Source: Candidatus Thiodiazotropha sp. (ex Monitilora ramsayi)
Lineage (GTDB): Bacteria > Pseudomonadota > Gammaproteobacteria > Chromatiales > Chromatiaceae
Direction of reading: 5' to 3'
NCBI GenBank assembly: GCA_025655575.1
Contig: JAHXIP010000008.1
Coordinates: 1-64,000 of the forward strand
Length of the DNA stretch: 64,000 nt
Positions 1 to 9,249 of the stretch are shown piece by piece. The position numbers and the translations under genes were made by a program. Below the pieces are notes generated by a model. That model was not told the DNA's origin, ran no database searches, and saw only the letters and a program-made list of their open reading frames with translations. The first letter of the stretch is position 1. Every line of letters starts with the position of its first letter.

Positions 1-18
1 ATTTCTGAGGATTCGAAA

Positions 19-441
19 ATGAACAAAACTATCATTGCTATCGCACTGAGTAGCACCATCGCCCTGGCCGCCTGCGGAAAATCCGGTGACAGTGAAATGA
101 GTGCCCCCGCCTCCAACGCCGCTCCTGTCAGTGAGAAGAGCGCAACCGGCATAGTTGAAAAGACTGCCGAGGTAAGCAAAGAGACCTGGGAAAAGACCAA
201 AGAGGTCACCAGTGATGCGGCTGACGCAGTTGCCACAAAGAGTCAAGAGGTCTACGAAGGCACCAAGGAAGCAGTCTCTGATGCCGGTACTGCAGTGAAA
301 GACAAGGCCGTAGAAATGGGAACTGCCGTCAGCGATGCTACCAGTGATGCTTACGACTCAGCTAAGGAAACAACCGGTGAAGTAATCGATGCCACTAAGG
401 AGAAAGGGGCTGAGATGATGGATAACATGAACAAACAGTGA
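19..441 (+). CDS. Repeat-rich outer-membrane-type lipoprotein, function unknown
   Basis: The 140-residue product begins with a lipoprotein signal peptide ending in a lipobox (LAAC, Cys19), so it is probably lipidated and anchored in the envelope; no Asp follows the Cys, which fits the outer membrane. The mature part is almost entirely Ala/Thr/Lys/Glu/Asp/Ser/Val and has a loose 11-residue periodicity (for example TWEKTKEVTSD, KSQEVYEGTKE, AVSDAGTAVKD), as in group-3 LEA or apolipoprotein-like amphipathic helices. There are no aromatic-rich or enzymatic motifs. A TGAGGA ribosome binding site sits 8 bases before the ATG. I do not recognise a named family; a stress or envelope-stabilising role is only an analogy. 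Confidence 0.8.
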   Translation: MNKTIIAIALSSTIALAACGKSGDSEMSAPASNAAPVSEKSATGIVEKTAEVSKETWEKTKEVTSDAADAVATKSQEVYEGTKEAVSDAGTAVKDKAVEMGTAVSDATSDAYDSAKETTGEVIDATKEKGAEMMDNMNKQ

Positions 442-2133
<1,692 letters not shown>

Positions 2134-2352
2134 CCCGCGTCAAAACAACACGGGATTACCTGTGTCGCCTGTGGTATTCCCGATATACACTGCATACATG
2201 GCACTATCGTGGGTGGTGCAGCAGCGCCGTACCCTACAGCTTATTCACCAGTAGGTTGTGGCTTGCAACACCATTCCAGTCTAATCACCACTAGCACGGT
2301 GATAGGCAAACGTTAGACCGGGCTACCTGTAATCTATGCTCACAGGAACACT

Positions 2353-3525
2353 ATGCATAAGCTGCAATTCCCACACGGGATAACCGAGGAAAAATTCCTC
2401 TCCCGCTACTGGCAACACAAGCCCCTGCTGTTCAAACAGGCCCTACCCGATTTTCATTGTGGCCTGCAACCAGACGAGTTGGCCGGCATGGCCTGCGAAG
2501 CCGGTATCGAATCACGCATGGTGTTGGAAAAGCATGGAGCAACTCCCTGGGAGGCCCGCTTCGGCCCTTTTGACGATGAGACCTTCAGTCGTTTGCCAGA
2601 GAGCCACTGGACCCTGCTGGTACAGGACGTGGACAAACATTTGCCCCAAGTGGCCGGCCTGCTGGAGTACTTCCGTTTCATCCCCGACTGGCGGTTGGAT
2701 GACGTGATGGTGAGCTACGCTGCCGATCAGGGATCGGTAGGTCCCCATATCGATGACTATGATGTCTTCCTCTATCAGGCGAAAGGTCGGCGGCGTTGGA
2801 AGATCCACTACCAGACAGTCTCCGAAGAGGATTTCATCCCCGGTCTCGATCTGCGCATCCTGCCCGATTTTGAAACCGAGGAAGAGTGGTTGCTGGAACC
2901 CGGCGACATGCTCTATCTGCCCCCCAATGTCGCCCACTGGGGGATTGCCGAAGGGGAGTGCATGACCTGCTCTGTGGGGTTTCGTGCACCTACCCTGCGC
3001 GAAATGGCAGCGGCCTGGTTTGAGAGTACTATCGAACGTCATCTGCCACCACAACGCTACCGAGACCCGGCGCTCAAGCCGCAGGCATCACCCGGCGAAA
3101 TCCAACCGGCTGCTTTGATGGCATTCAAAGAGGAACTAGCAGATTGTCTGAATAACTTAAAGCAGGACAATCGCTGGTTCGGCCGTTTCATTACAGAACA
3201 CAAAGAACATCTGCATGTTGAGCCTCGTGAACAACCTTTGGGGGAAGAGGATTTTCTTAACCGCTTCCGGCAGGCAGCGGTCATACATCGTCATGGCTAT
3301 ACCCGTCTGGCATTCAGCCGCAACGATGGTGATGGGCAGGACAGCCTCTATGCCAATGGCCAGCACTACACCCTACCGAGCGAATCGGGGGATTTCCTGC
3401 CGGTGGTCACTCGCTACCGGGAACTCCACTTCGGCTATCTGCAGGAGTGGCTGACACAGCCGGTCTACCTCTCCCTGCTTTGCCGACTCTACAACGACGG
3501 TCATCTTGAGTTCGGTAATGACTAG
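2353..3525 (+). CDS. roxA: Ribosomal protein uL16 arginine 3-hydroxylase (YcfD/RoxA family)
   Basis: A 390-residue JmjC-type cupin oxygenase of the RoxA/YcfD family. Family members use Fe(II) and 2-oxoglutarate to hydroxylate an arginine of ribosomal protein uL16. The iron triad is visible: HID at about residues 132-134 within VGPHIDDYDVF, and the distal His of NVAHWG near residue 195. Downstream, VGFRAP and the C-terminal dimerisation/winged-helix part are present, so the gene looks intact. AGGA lies 5 bases before the ATG. Its last codons overlap the start of the next gene, suggesting translational coupling. Confidence 0.93.
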   Translation: MHKLQFPHGITEEKFLSRYWQHKPLLFKQALPDFHCGLQPDELAGMACEAGIESRMVLEKHGATPWEARFGPFDDETFSRLPESHWTLLVQDVDKHLPQVAGLLEYFRFIPDWRLDDVMVSYAADQGSVGPHIDDYDVFLYQAKGRRRWKIHYQTVSEEDFIPGLDLRILPDFETEEEWLLEPGDMLYLPPNVAHWGIAEGECMTCSVGFRAPTLREMAAAWFESTIERHLPPQRYRDPALKPQASPGEIQPAALMAFKEELADCLNNLKQDNRWFGRFITEHKEHLHVEPREQPLGEEDFLNRFRQAAVIHRHGYTRLAFSRNDGDGQDSLYANGQHYTLPSESGDFLPVVTRYRELHFGYLQEWLTQPVYLSLLCRLYNDGHLEFGND

Positions 3526-4474
3526 TGCTGAATACACCATTCGTGAGGCCATTTGGCCAGAGGATCGCCAATACCTGAGACAGGTCCGTGAACCGGTGTT
3601 TGTCGAAGAACAAGGCGTCCCAATGGAGATGGAGTGGGACGATGACGACCTCACGGCTTACCACCTGCTCGCACTCGACACTGAACAGCGACCTATAGGC
3701 ACCGCCCGATTGCTCGGCAGCGGCCAGATCGGCCGTATGGCGGTACTGCCAGAGTGGCGAGGCCGAGGCATAGGGCGGGCACTGCTCGACCGGATATTGG
3801 CGCAGGCCGAGACAAACGGCATCACAAAGCTTTTTCTGCATGCACAAACCGACGCAGAGGTTTTTTACGCCAAGGCGGCTTTTACTGCTGTGGGTAAGAT
3901 CTTCTACGAAGCCGACATTCCTCATCGTAAGATGGTGCTTCATCCCTCAGCGTTTGATTCAGTGGTGGATCTGACACTGCCTGTCCTGGGGGAGACAAGC
4001 GACCTCTTTCATCTTCATGACGAGGAAGAGAACCTGGTACACGCCACCTCTCTGCTGCGACAAGCAAAGCGCGAACTGGCAATTATGACCCATGACCTCG
4101 ACCCCAGGGTCTTCGATCAACCCGCCTTTCTGGAGGCATTCAAAGCCCTGGCGCTCAGATCCCGCTTTACTCGTATCCAAATCATCCTGCAGGACAACAC
4201 CCTGGTTCTACAGCAGGGCCACCGCCTGGTCGAACTGGCCCAGCGTCTGCCCTCTGTCATCGAGATCCGTAAACCCAGCCAAGACTTTATCGATACACCG
4301 GAGACTTTCCTGCTGGTGGATGATTGCGGCTATCTGCATCGTAAGTCTGCCGAGAGTTACCTCGGTATTGCCTGTTATCACAACCGCCACCGGGTGAATC
4401 GGCTGTCGGCCCTATTTAGTGATGCCTGGGAGACCGGTACACCTGACCGGGAATTGGCCAGACTGCATCTGTAA
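3518..4474 (+). CDS. GNAT N-acetyltransferase fused to a C-terminal DUF7931-like domain
   Basis: The first 150 residues or so are a GNAT acetyltransferase: VFVEEQGVP motif near the N terminus, then the acetyl-CoA loop MAVLPEWRGRGIGRALL around residues 75-90, and FYAKAAF. Residues of about 165-318 form a second domain (DLFHLHDEEENLV, MTHDLDPRVFDQPAFLEAF, ESYLGIACYHNRH) resembling the phospholipase-D-like DUF7931 domain attached to some GNAT proteins. The ATG at 3518 overlaps the roxA stop by 8 bases; an in-frame TTG at 3506 is an alternative. Substrate unknown. Coupling with roxA hints at a shared translation- or ribosome-related context, which is inference. Confidence 0.85.
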   Translation: MTSAEYTIREAIWPEDRQYLRQVREPVFVEEQGVPMEMEWDDDDLTAYHLLALDTEQRPIGTARLLGSGQIGRMAVLPEWRGRGIGRALLDRILAQAETNGITKLFLHAQTDAEVFYAKAAFTAVGKIFYEADIPHRKMVLHPSAFDSVVDLTLPVLGETSDLFHLHDEEENLVHATSLLRQAKRELAIMTHDLDPRVFDQPAFLEAFKALALRSRFTRIQIILQDNTLVLQQGHRLVELAQRLPSVIEIRKPSQDFIDTPETFLLVDDCGYLHRKSAESYLGIACYHNRHRVNRLSALFSDAWETGTPDRELARLHL

Positions 4475-4484
4475 TCGGGTACGA

Positions 4485-5090
4485 TTAACCAGTTATCTGC
4501 CAACGCGCCTTCAAGTCCTTCCGATTCAACGCCAACCACTGCAGGGCAATAGTGATACTCGTAGAATTGGCGCGTCCGTTGTAGAGTTCACCGATCGCGT
4601 CATCCGTATCCATCACCACAACCCGAATATCCTCTCCCTCATGATCCAGACCATGCACCCCGGCAGCCTGGGAGGCATCGATTTCACCACAGAACAGTGC
4701 GATGCGATCCACAGAGATACCCGGACTGACAACGAACTCACAAATAGCCTCGATACGCCCGACCGGGCAATTGGCCTCCTCCACCGCCTCCCGCCGGGCC
4801 ACGGACTCATCGCTTTCATCTTCCGGTACGAAGCCACCGACGATCTCCAGCATCCAGGGCACTGTCTCATGCCCAACGGCACCGATGCGGAACTGTTCCA
4901 CCAGTACCACCTTGTCGAGCTTTGGGTCATAGAGCAGGATAGAGGCAGCCCTCAGGCCTTCCAGGCGCTCACGTATGAGTTCTTCACTCTCACCGCCCAT
5001 GAACAGCTCATGCCGCAAGCGGTATCGATTGACCTTGAGAAAGCCTCGATAGACCGCATCTTCCTGCAGGATCTCATATCGGTATTTCAT
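4485..5090 (-). CDS. nudF: ADP-ribose pyrophosphatase (Nudix hydrolase)
   Basis: A 201-residue Nudix protein of the NudF type, which hydrolyses ADP-ribose to AMP and ribose 5-phosphate. The fold is announced by YEILQEDAVYRGFLKVNRY at the N terminus, and the Nudix box starts at GGFVPEDESDE and continues as REAVEEANCP. The box position that is usually Gly after REXXEEX is Asn here, while the metal-binding Glu residues are intact. I place the start at 5090 because AAGGGGCG sits just before that ATG; an upstream in-frame start at 5183 has no such support and adds residues not found in the family. It converges with the GNAT gene, 10 bases apart. Confidence 0.9.
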   Translation of the reverse strand: MKYRYEILQEDAVYRGFLKVNRYRLRHELFMGGESEELIRERLEGLRAASILLYDPKLDKVVLVEQFRIGAVGHETVPWMLEIVGGFVPEDESDESVARREAVEEANCPVGRIEAICEFVVSPGISVDRIALFCGEIDASQAAGVHGLDHEGEDIRVVVMDTDDAIGELYNGRANSTSITIALQWLALNRKDLKARWQITG

Positions 5091-5269
5091 GGCGCCCCTT
5101 TTCTTTGTATTGTCATGAACATGATAAACCGAATAAAAGCCTCCTGTTAACGGCGCCTGTGCAAGCCGTTCAATACAATCCAAGCCGTGTCGGTTGTGAA
5201 CATTTATTTGTCGGATAAGCTCACTGAGGCAGATTGTGTATTTCCACGGCTAATCCCTGGTATCAACCT

Positions 5270-5974
5270 ATGTCAATCTCACAATTGAGTAAAAACCTGA
5301 GAGAACTCGCTGACCCCGCCATTGCGCATCATTCGCAAAGGTTCTTTAAAACCGGTCCGGGAGAGTATGGCGAAGGCGATAAATTTCTCGGCATTCGAGT
5401 CCCCATACTCCGAGAGCAGGCCAGGAAATTCAAACAGATATCTCTGCAAGAGACCCGCCAACTGCTGAAATCCACCTACCATGAGGAGCGGCTGTGCGCC
5501 CTATTTCTCCTAGTGGAAAAATATTCCCGTGGCAGCACCATTGAGAGAGAGGATATTTACCGCCTGTATCTGGCTCATACTCGATACATCAATAACTGGG
5601 ACTTGGTTGACAGTTCTGCACCGAAAATCGTCGGTGCATATCTGGAAGACAAGAATAGACAACCACTCTATCAACTAGCTGCATCATTGAATCTATGGGA
5701 GAGGCGTATCGCCATCATGTCGACGCTCCATTTCATCCGGCAGCGACAGTTCGACGAGACCTTGGCGCTCTCGGCACTACTGATCAACGATGAGGAGGAT
5801 CTGATACACAAAGCGGTCGGATGGATGCTGAGAGAAGTCGGCAATCGAGATGGAAAAGTGGAGAGAGTTTTTCTGAAAGCACACTACCTGACCATGCCCC
5901 GCACCATGCTTCGTTATGCCATTGAGAAGTTTCCGCAGGTGGAGAGAAAAAAATACCTCAAGTCAGAAATCTGA
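5270..5974 (+). CDS. DNA alkylation repair protein, AlkD-like HEAT-repeat glycosylase
   Basis: The 234-residue protein belongs to the AlkC/AlkD HEAT-repeat family that excises alkylated bases such as 3- and 7-methylpurines. Typical stretches are RFFKTGPGEYGEGDKFLGIR near residues 20-40, the INNWDLVDSS motif carrying the conserved Trp-Asp near residue 107, and KAVGWMLREVG near 185. The start at 5270 gives the usual family N terminus (MSISQLSKNLRELAD). A TTG at 5234 has a GAGG site before it and would add 12 residues, so the true start is not certain. Cytosolic, single gene. Confidence 0.9.
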   Translation: MSISQLSKNLRELADPAIAHHSQRFFKTGPGEYGEGDKFLGIRVPILREQARKFKQISLQETRQLLKSTYHEERLCALFLLVEKYSRGSTIEREDIYRLYLAHTRYINNWDLVDSSAPKIVGAYLEDKNRQPLYQLAASLNLWERRIAIMSTLHFIRQRQFDETLALSALLINDEEDLIHKAVGWMLREVGNRDGKVERVFLKAHYLTMPRTMLRYAIEKFPQVERKKYLKSEI

Positions 5975-6107
5975 GGATCCCGTGATGTCGGGAAGGCATT
6001 CGGTACCCATTGAGTTTTGCCTATGCTTTCTGCACATTCCTATTGATTTTTTGCCATAATGAGCGGCATTCGATTACCAACGCCTAAATCCCCAGGGAAT
6101 GATTCAA

Positions 6108-6482
6108 ATGAGCGAAGACGCCACCACAACCGAAAACTCACCTGTCACAGGGAACGATGAACAACTGAGATCCCTGAAAACACTCACCACTGTAATCTAT
6201 GCATTACAGGCGGCCTCTTTACTCATTGGCATCACCTTTCTGGTTGCCGTCATTATCAACTACGTGAAACGGCAGGATGTCCAGGGGACCTTCCTCGAAT
6301 CTCATTTCACTTGGCAGATCAAAACATTCTGGTACGGTCTTCTATGGGGAATCATCGGCTTGATTACCGTCTTCATTGTGGTCGGCTATTTTATTCTTCT
6401 GGCCAATACGGTCTGGGTCATCTACCGGATCGTCAAAGGCTGGCTACGTCTGACGGATGACAAGGCAGCCTATAGCGGATGA
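6108..6482 (+). CDS. Small integral membrane protein, DUF4870-like
   Basis: A 124-residue protein with a hydrophilic N terminus (about 30 residues) and three or four hydrophobic segments: TTVIYALQAASLLIGITFLV, then IKTFWYGLLWGIIGLITVF and VGYFILLANTVWVIYRIVKG. The spacing and the IYRIVKGWLRL ending resemble the DUF4870/Tic20-like small membrane family, whose function is unknown. AGGGA lies 9 bases before the ATG at 6108, favouring it over the ATG at 6099. It looks like a single-gene unit. Confidence 0.75.
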   Translation: MSEDATTTENSPVTGNDEQLRSLKTLTTVIYALQAASLLIGITFLVAVIINYVKRQDVQGTFLESHFTWQIKTFWYGLLWGIIGLITVFIVVGYFILLANTVWVIYRIVKGWLRLTDDKAAYSG

Positions 6483-6526
6483 TTCATTCGTCCAAAATGA
6501 GCTGACAACATAGCGGTACACAAGCA

Positions 6527-6543
6527 CCCTCACTTTGTGAGGG
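6527..6543. repeat. Perfect 7-bp hairpin (no U-run)
   Basis: CCCTCAC and GTGAGGG face each other across a TTT loop, 44 bases after the membrane-protein stop. Neither side has a run of T, so it is a weak terminator candidate at best; it may stabilise the 3' end of that mRNA. Confidence 0.4.
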
Positions 6544-6613
6544 AGTCTGGAAAGTGAGCATCCATCCATAGACGGACAGTATATTCCGCCACTTTTTACC
6601 GAGTTTCTCTCCC

Positions 6614-6642
6614 TTATGCAGATGGGTAACGCCTGCTATATA
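6614..6642 (+). promoter_or_regulatory. Possible extended -10 promoter for the carbonic anhydrase gene
   Basis: TATATA at 6637-6642 is preceded directly by TGC, giving an extended -10 element; a poor -35 (TTATGC, 6614-6619) lies 17 bases upstream. The element is 31 bases before the carbonic anhydrase ATG. Not tested; the call rests on sequence alone. Confidence 0.35.
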
Positions 6643-6673
6643 CCCAAGGTGACATCCACCATAGGAGAGAATA

Positions 6674-7276
6674 ATGAGCCAGATCCTCAAAGAAGTTCTC
6701 GCTGCCAATAAAGCCTACACAAGCGATTTCGGTGATAAGCGCAATCTACCGATGCCTCCTGGTAGACACTTTGCCATTCTCACTTGCATGGATGCCAGAC
6801 TTGACCCGGCAAAATATGCCGGCCTAGCAGAAGGCGATGCGCACGTGATCCGAAACGCGGGGGGACGCGCCAGTGATGACGCCATACGCTCCCTGGTTAT
6901 TTCATACAAACTGCTTGGTACCCGGGAATGGTTCGTCATCCATCACACCGACTGTGGAATGGAAACTTTCACAGATGAGATTATGCGGGATCTGCTGGCA
7001 AGCAGTCTGAAAACATCATCCGTTGATGAAACGGGCTGGCACGACTCCGGTGAAGGTCCGGGTTCTACTGAAGGCGACTTCATCGACTGGTTGACCATTT
7101 CTGATAACGCCAAAAGTGTTGTTGAAGATGTCAGACGCATCAAGGAACACCCATTAGTGCCACCTGAGATACCGGTCTATGGCTATATCTACGACGTAAA
7201 ATCCGGACGCCTCATAGAGGTACCGGAAGCAACCGTGGCGGGTCGAGGTAAACACAAAACATCGGCAGCTGCCTAA
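6674..7276 (+). CDS. Beta-class carbonic anhydrase
   Basis: A 200-residue beta-carbonic anhydrase that interconverts CO2 and bicarbonate in the cytoplasm. The zinc site is seen as Cys38 with Asp40/Arg42 in [10 protein letters not shown], and His90/91 with Cys94 in [23 protein letters not shown] is the conserved segment between. It belongs to the short, prokaryotic branch that has an acidic insert (here around residues 115-130). GGAGAG lies 6 bases before the ATG. In an autotroph it may supply bicarbonate or CO2 for fixation, but no carboxysome or Rubisco gene is in the window, so that is inference. Confidence 0.92.
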   Translation: MSQILKEVLAANKAYTSDFGDKRNLPMPPGRHFAILTCMDARLDPAKYAGLAEGDAHVIRNAGGRASDDAIRSLVISYKLLGTREWFVIHHTDCGMETFTDEIMRDLLASSLKTSSVDETGWHDSGEGPGSTEGDFIDWLTISDNAKSVVEDVRRIKEHPLVPPEIPVYGYIYDVKSGRLIEVPEATVAGRGKHKTSAAA

Positions 7277-7289
7277 ATAGGTCATACGG

Positions 7290-7325
7290 GGTGGGGATCA
7301 GCTCATTGAGCTACCCACCTTGTTT
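7290..7325 (+). terminator. Probable terminator of the carbonic anhydrase gene
   Basis: A two-part stem (GGTGGG with CCCACC outside, AGCTC with GAGCT inside a short bulge) is followed by TTGTTT, 14 bases after the stop codon. The T-run is short, so strength is uncertain. Confidence 0.5.
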
Positions 7326-7450
7326 GCCTGCTCTCGAAACACACCCCCTAGGCCAGCTGCCAGGTCTCATCAAAAGTCAAATAAATAACAATCAGTTACA
7401 ATCTATTTACAAATAAATTAATTGGGTTTCGTGTCTAAACAGACTGATTT

Positions 7451-7473
7451 TTTTGTGACTATTGATCACAAAA
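7451..7473. promoter_or_regulatory. Perfect inverted repeat, candidate CRP/FNR-type operator
   Basis: TTTTGTGA and TCACAAAA are exact inverse complements separated by 7 bases (CTATTGA). The half-sites look like those of CRP-family activators, though the centre is one base longer than the usual six. The centre lies about 61 bases before the start point expected from the promoter at 7488-7516, the classic class I activator position. Confidence 0.5.
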
Positions 7474-7487
7474 GATAAGGAATACCC

Positions 7488-7516
7488 TTGATTTATCGCT
7501 AACAGACATCTATATA
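7488..7516 (+). promoter_or_regulatory. Sigma-70-type promoter of the small peptide gene
   Basis: TTGATT (7488-7493) and TATATA (7511-7516) are separated by exactly 17 bases, a near-consensus arrangement. Transcription would start near 7523, about 27 bases before the peptide start codon, and would end at the terminator at 7702-7732, giving an RNA of roughly 210 bases. Confidence 0.6.
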
Positions 7517-7549
7517 AGTAAATTATTATTTACTATGCAGGTGACCGCA

Positions 7550-7678
7550 ATGAATGAGATGTTACAAATCAGCTGCGCCGAGCTGCGGGAGATGGCAGAT
7601 GCCAACCCGGATGAGCTTGAAGTGATTGTTGAGATGATGATTGAAGCTGAAGCCGAGCTTTGTACAGATTTCAGCTGA
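7550..7678 (+). CDS. Acidic 42-residue peptide, function unknown
   Basis: A short frame beginning MNEMLQISCAELREMAD and ending EAEAELCTDFS. It has 9 Glu, 3 Asp, one Arg and no Lys, so it is strongly acidic, and it carries two Cys (positions 9 and 38). The middle is likely helical (PDELEVIVEMMIEAEAE). AGGTGA lies 6 bases before the ATG at 7550; an in-frame ATG at 7535 would add five residues and lose that site. A promoter, a palindromic operator and a strong terminator bracket it. I know no family for it; the alternative is a small RNA whose frame is chance. Confidence 0.5.
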   Translation: MNEMLQISCAELREMADANPDELEVIVEMMIEAEAELCTDFS

Positions 7679-7701
7679 ACTGCGTCGCAATCTCAAAGCA
7701 T

Positions 7702-7732
7702 AAAAAAAGCCCGCCATCCGGCGGGCTTTTTT
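7702..7732. terminator. Strong bidirectional terminator between the small peptide gene and sat
   Basis: GCCCGCC, a four-base ATCC loop and GGCGGGC form a 7-bp GC stem (7709-7726) with seven A before it and six T after it. It can stop the plus-strand peptide transcript and the minus-strand sat transcript. Confidence 0.9.
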
Positions 7733-7747
7733 ACTATTGGCCGAAGC

Positions 7748-8935
7748 TTATTGAATCGACTGATAGTAGTCCATGAGGATCTGAGCCACTTCAGGGCGAG
7801 AAAACTCCTTCGGCGGCGCAATACCCTGTCCCAGCATCTCCCGCACCTTGGTGCCGGAGAGCAGCACAAAGTCTTCCTTGGTGTGGTCAGGTGCTTCGCA
7901 CATCATTACCACCTTGTTCATCTTCTTCGAATAGGCAGTGTGGTCCGCCTTGAAGATATCGATCTCCAGCGCACCCTCAGGTACCTCATCATCAAAGATG
8001 GTCTGGGCATCGAATGCCCCGTAATAATCACCCACACCGGCATGATCACGACCGATGATGAAATGGGTAGCACCCATGTTCTGACGGAAGTACGCGTGCA
8101 GTACCGCCTCGCGAGGTCCCGCATAAAGCATGTCGAAACCGTAACCCGTCACCATGGCGCTGTTCGGTGGGAAGTAGAGCTCGACCATCTTGCGGATGGC
8201 GTCATCACGTACAGGTGCAGGAATATCGCCCGGCTTCAGCTTGCCGAGCAGCATGTGTATGACCAGTCCGTCGCAATCGAGACGATCCATCGCCATGTGG
8301 CACAACTCTTCGTGTGCCAGATGCATGGGATTACGGGTCTGGAAGGCCACAATCCGGCTCCAGCCACGCTCTTTGATTTCATTGCGGATTTCCACAGCCG
8401 TGCGGAAGGTATCCGGAAAGTCAGCCTGGAAATAGGAGAAGTTGAGCACCTGAATCGGACCCGAAACAGCCACACGACCCTGGCTGTTGAAAGCCTGCAC
8501 GCCGGGATGCTCCATGTCGTCGGTACGGTAGACCTTGTCAGTCATCACCGCCATCTGATCATCACTGACAGTTTCGATGGACTCAATATCCATGATGGCC
8601 AGAACCGGATTGCCTTCCATATTGGGGTCACGCAGTGCGATACGTTTGGCATCGCCGATGGCATCCGTATTCTCCAGCAAACAGAGCACAGGTACCGGAA
8701 AGAAGCTGCCGTCAGTGAGGGTCATCTTCTCAGCGGCGCCCATGGCATCGGCGACTGTCATGAATCCTTTCAGCGGGTTGAAATAACCGGCACCCATCAT
8801 GACGGCATTGCCGGCAGCCTGAGAACTGATCACCACCGATGGCAGTGACTCCGCCTCATGCGAAAGCTGATGGTGTAATTCCGAGTCGTAGACAAACAAA
8901 GGTTGCAGTTCAGCTGAACCTACTGGGTTGATCAT
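7748..8935 (-). CDS. sat: Sulfate adenylyltransferase (ATP sulfurylase), dissimilatory type
   Basis: The 395-residue, single-polypeptide enzyme interconverts sulfate plus ATP with APS plus pyrophosphate. Nucleotide-binding motifs are clear: QTRNPMHLAHE (about residues 198-208) with its HxxH, and GRDHAGVG (about 293-300). Length and lack of an APS-kinase domain match the homo-oligomeric Sat of sulfur oxidisers and sulfate reducers rather than CysDN. In sulfur oxidisers it runs in reverse, making ATP from APS; this direction is inferred, since no apr or dsr genes are in the window. GGAGA precedes the ATG by about 10 bases. It ends just before the shared terminator. Confidence 0.95.
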   Translation of the reverse strand: MINPVGSAELQPLFVYDSELHHQLSHEAESLPSVVISSQAAGNAVMMGAGYFNPLKGFMTVADAMGAAEKMTLTDGSFFPVPVLCLLENTDAIGDAKRIALRDPNMEGNPVLAIMDIESIETVSDDQMAVMTDKVYRTDDMEHPGVQAFNSQGRVAVSGPIQVLNFSYFQADFPDTFRTAVEIRNEIKERGWSRIVAFQTRNPMHLAHEELCHMAMDRLDCDGLVIHMLLGKLKPGDIPAPVRDDAIRKMVELYFPPNSAMVTGYGFDMLYAGPREAVLHAYFRQNMGATHFIIGRDHAGVGDYYGAFDAQTIFDDEVPEGALEIDIFKADHTAYSKKMNKVVMMCEAPDHTKEDFVLLSGTKVREMLGQGIAPPKEFSRPEVAQILMDYYQSIQ

Positions 8936-9249
8936 GACGTTTCGTCTCCTTCGTTTTTTTATGATCGCTGGATGTGGACGGTTGCCTGGTGATTGAACCC
9001 ATTACCAAGCCTCCCTAAAGCCCTGGTCTGTGACATTTCATTACCTGTGTCACGCATTCATCAGACTTAATCCAATCTCTTTATAATGGCATTTAACTTA
9101 ATGTTTTATATTTAAATATTAAGTTTTAATGCCCAGCATGGATTTCAAACAGCCCATACCCTATCACAACCAGGGATTATCCAACCCCAGTTTATTTTTA
9201 TGTACTCAGCAAAATATCTGCTTCTACTTTTATGCTGCAAGGCAACACT
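8936..9249. other. AT-rich intergenic region between sat and recD, with an inverted repeat
   Basis: These 314 bases hold no gene I can support. They contain the sat leader and promoter (minus strand). A perfect 8-bp inverted repeat, AACTTAAT (9095-9102) and ATTAAGTT (9118-9125), lies in a very AT-rich stretch about 160-190 bases before the sat start and could be an operator; a TATAAA on the minus strand at 9105-9110 lies between the arms but has no good -35. No clear terminator was seen for either flanking gene. Confidence 0.4.
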
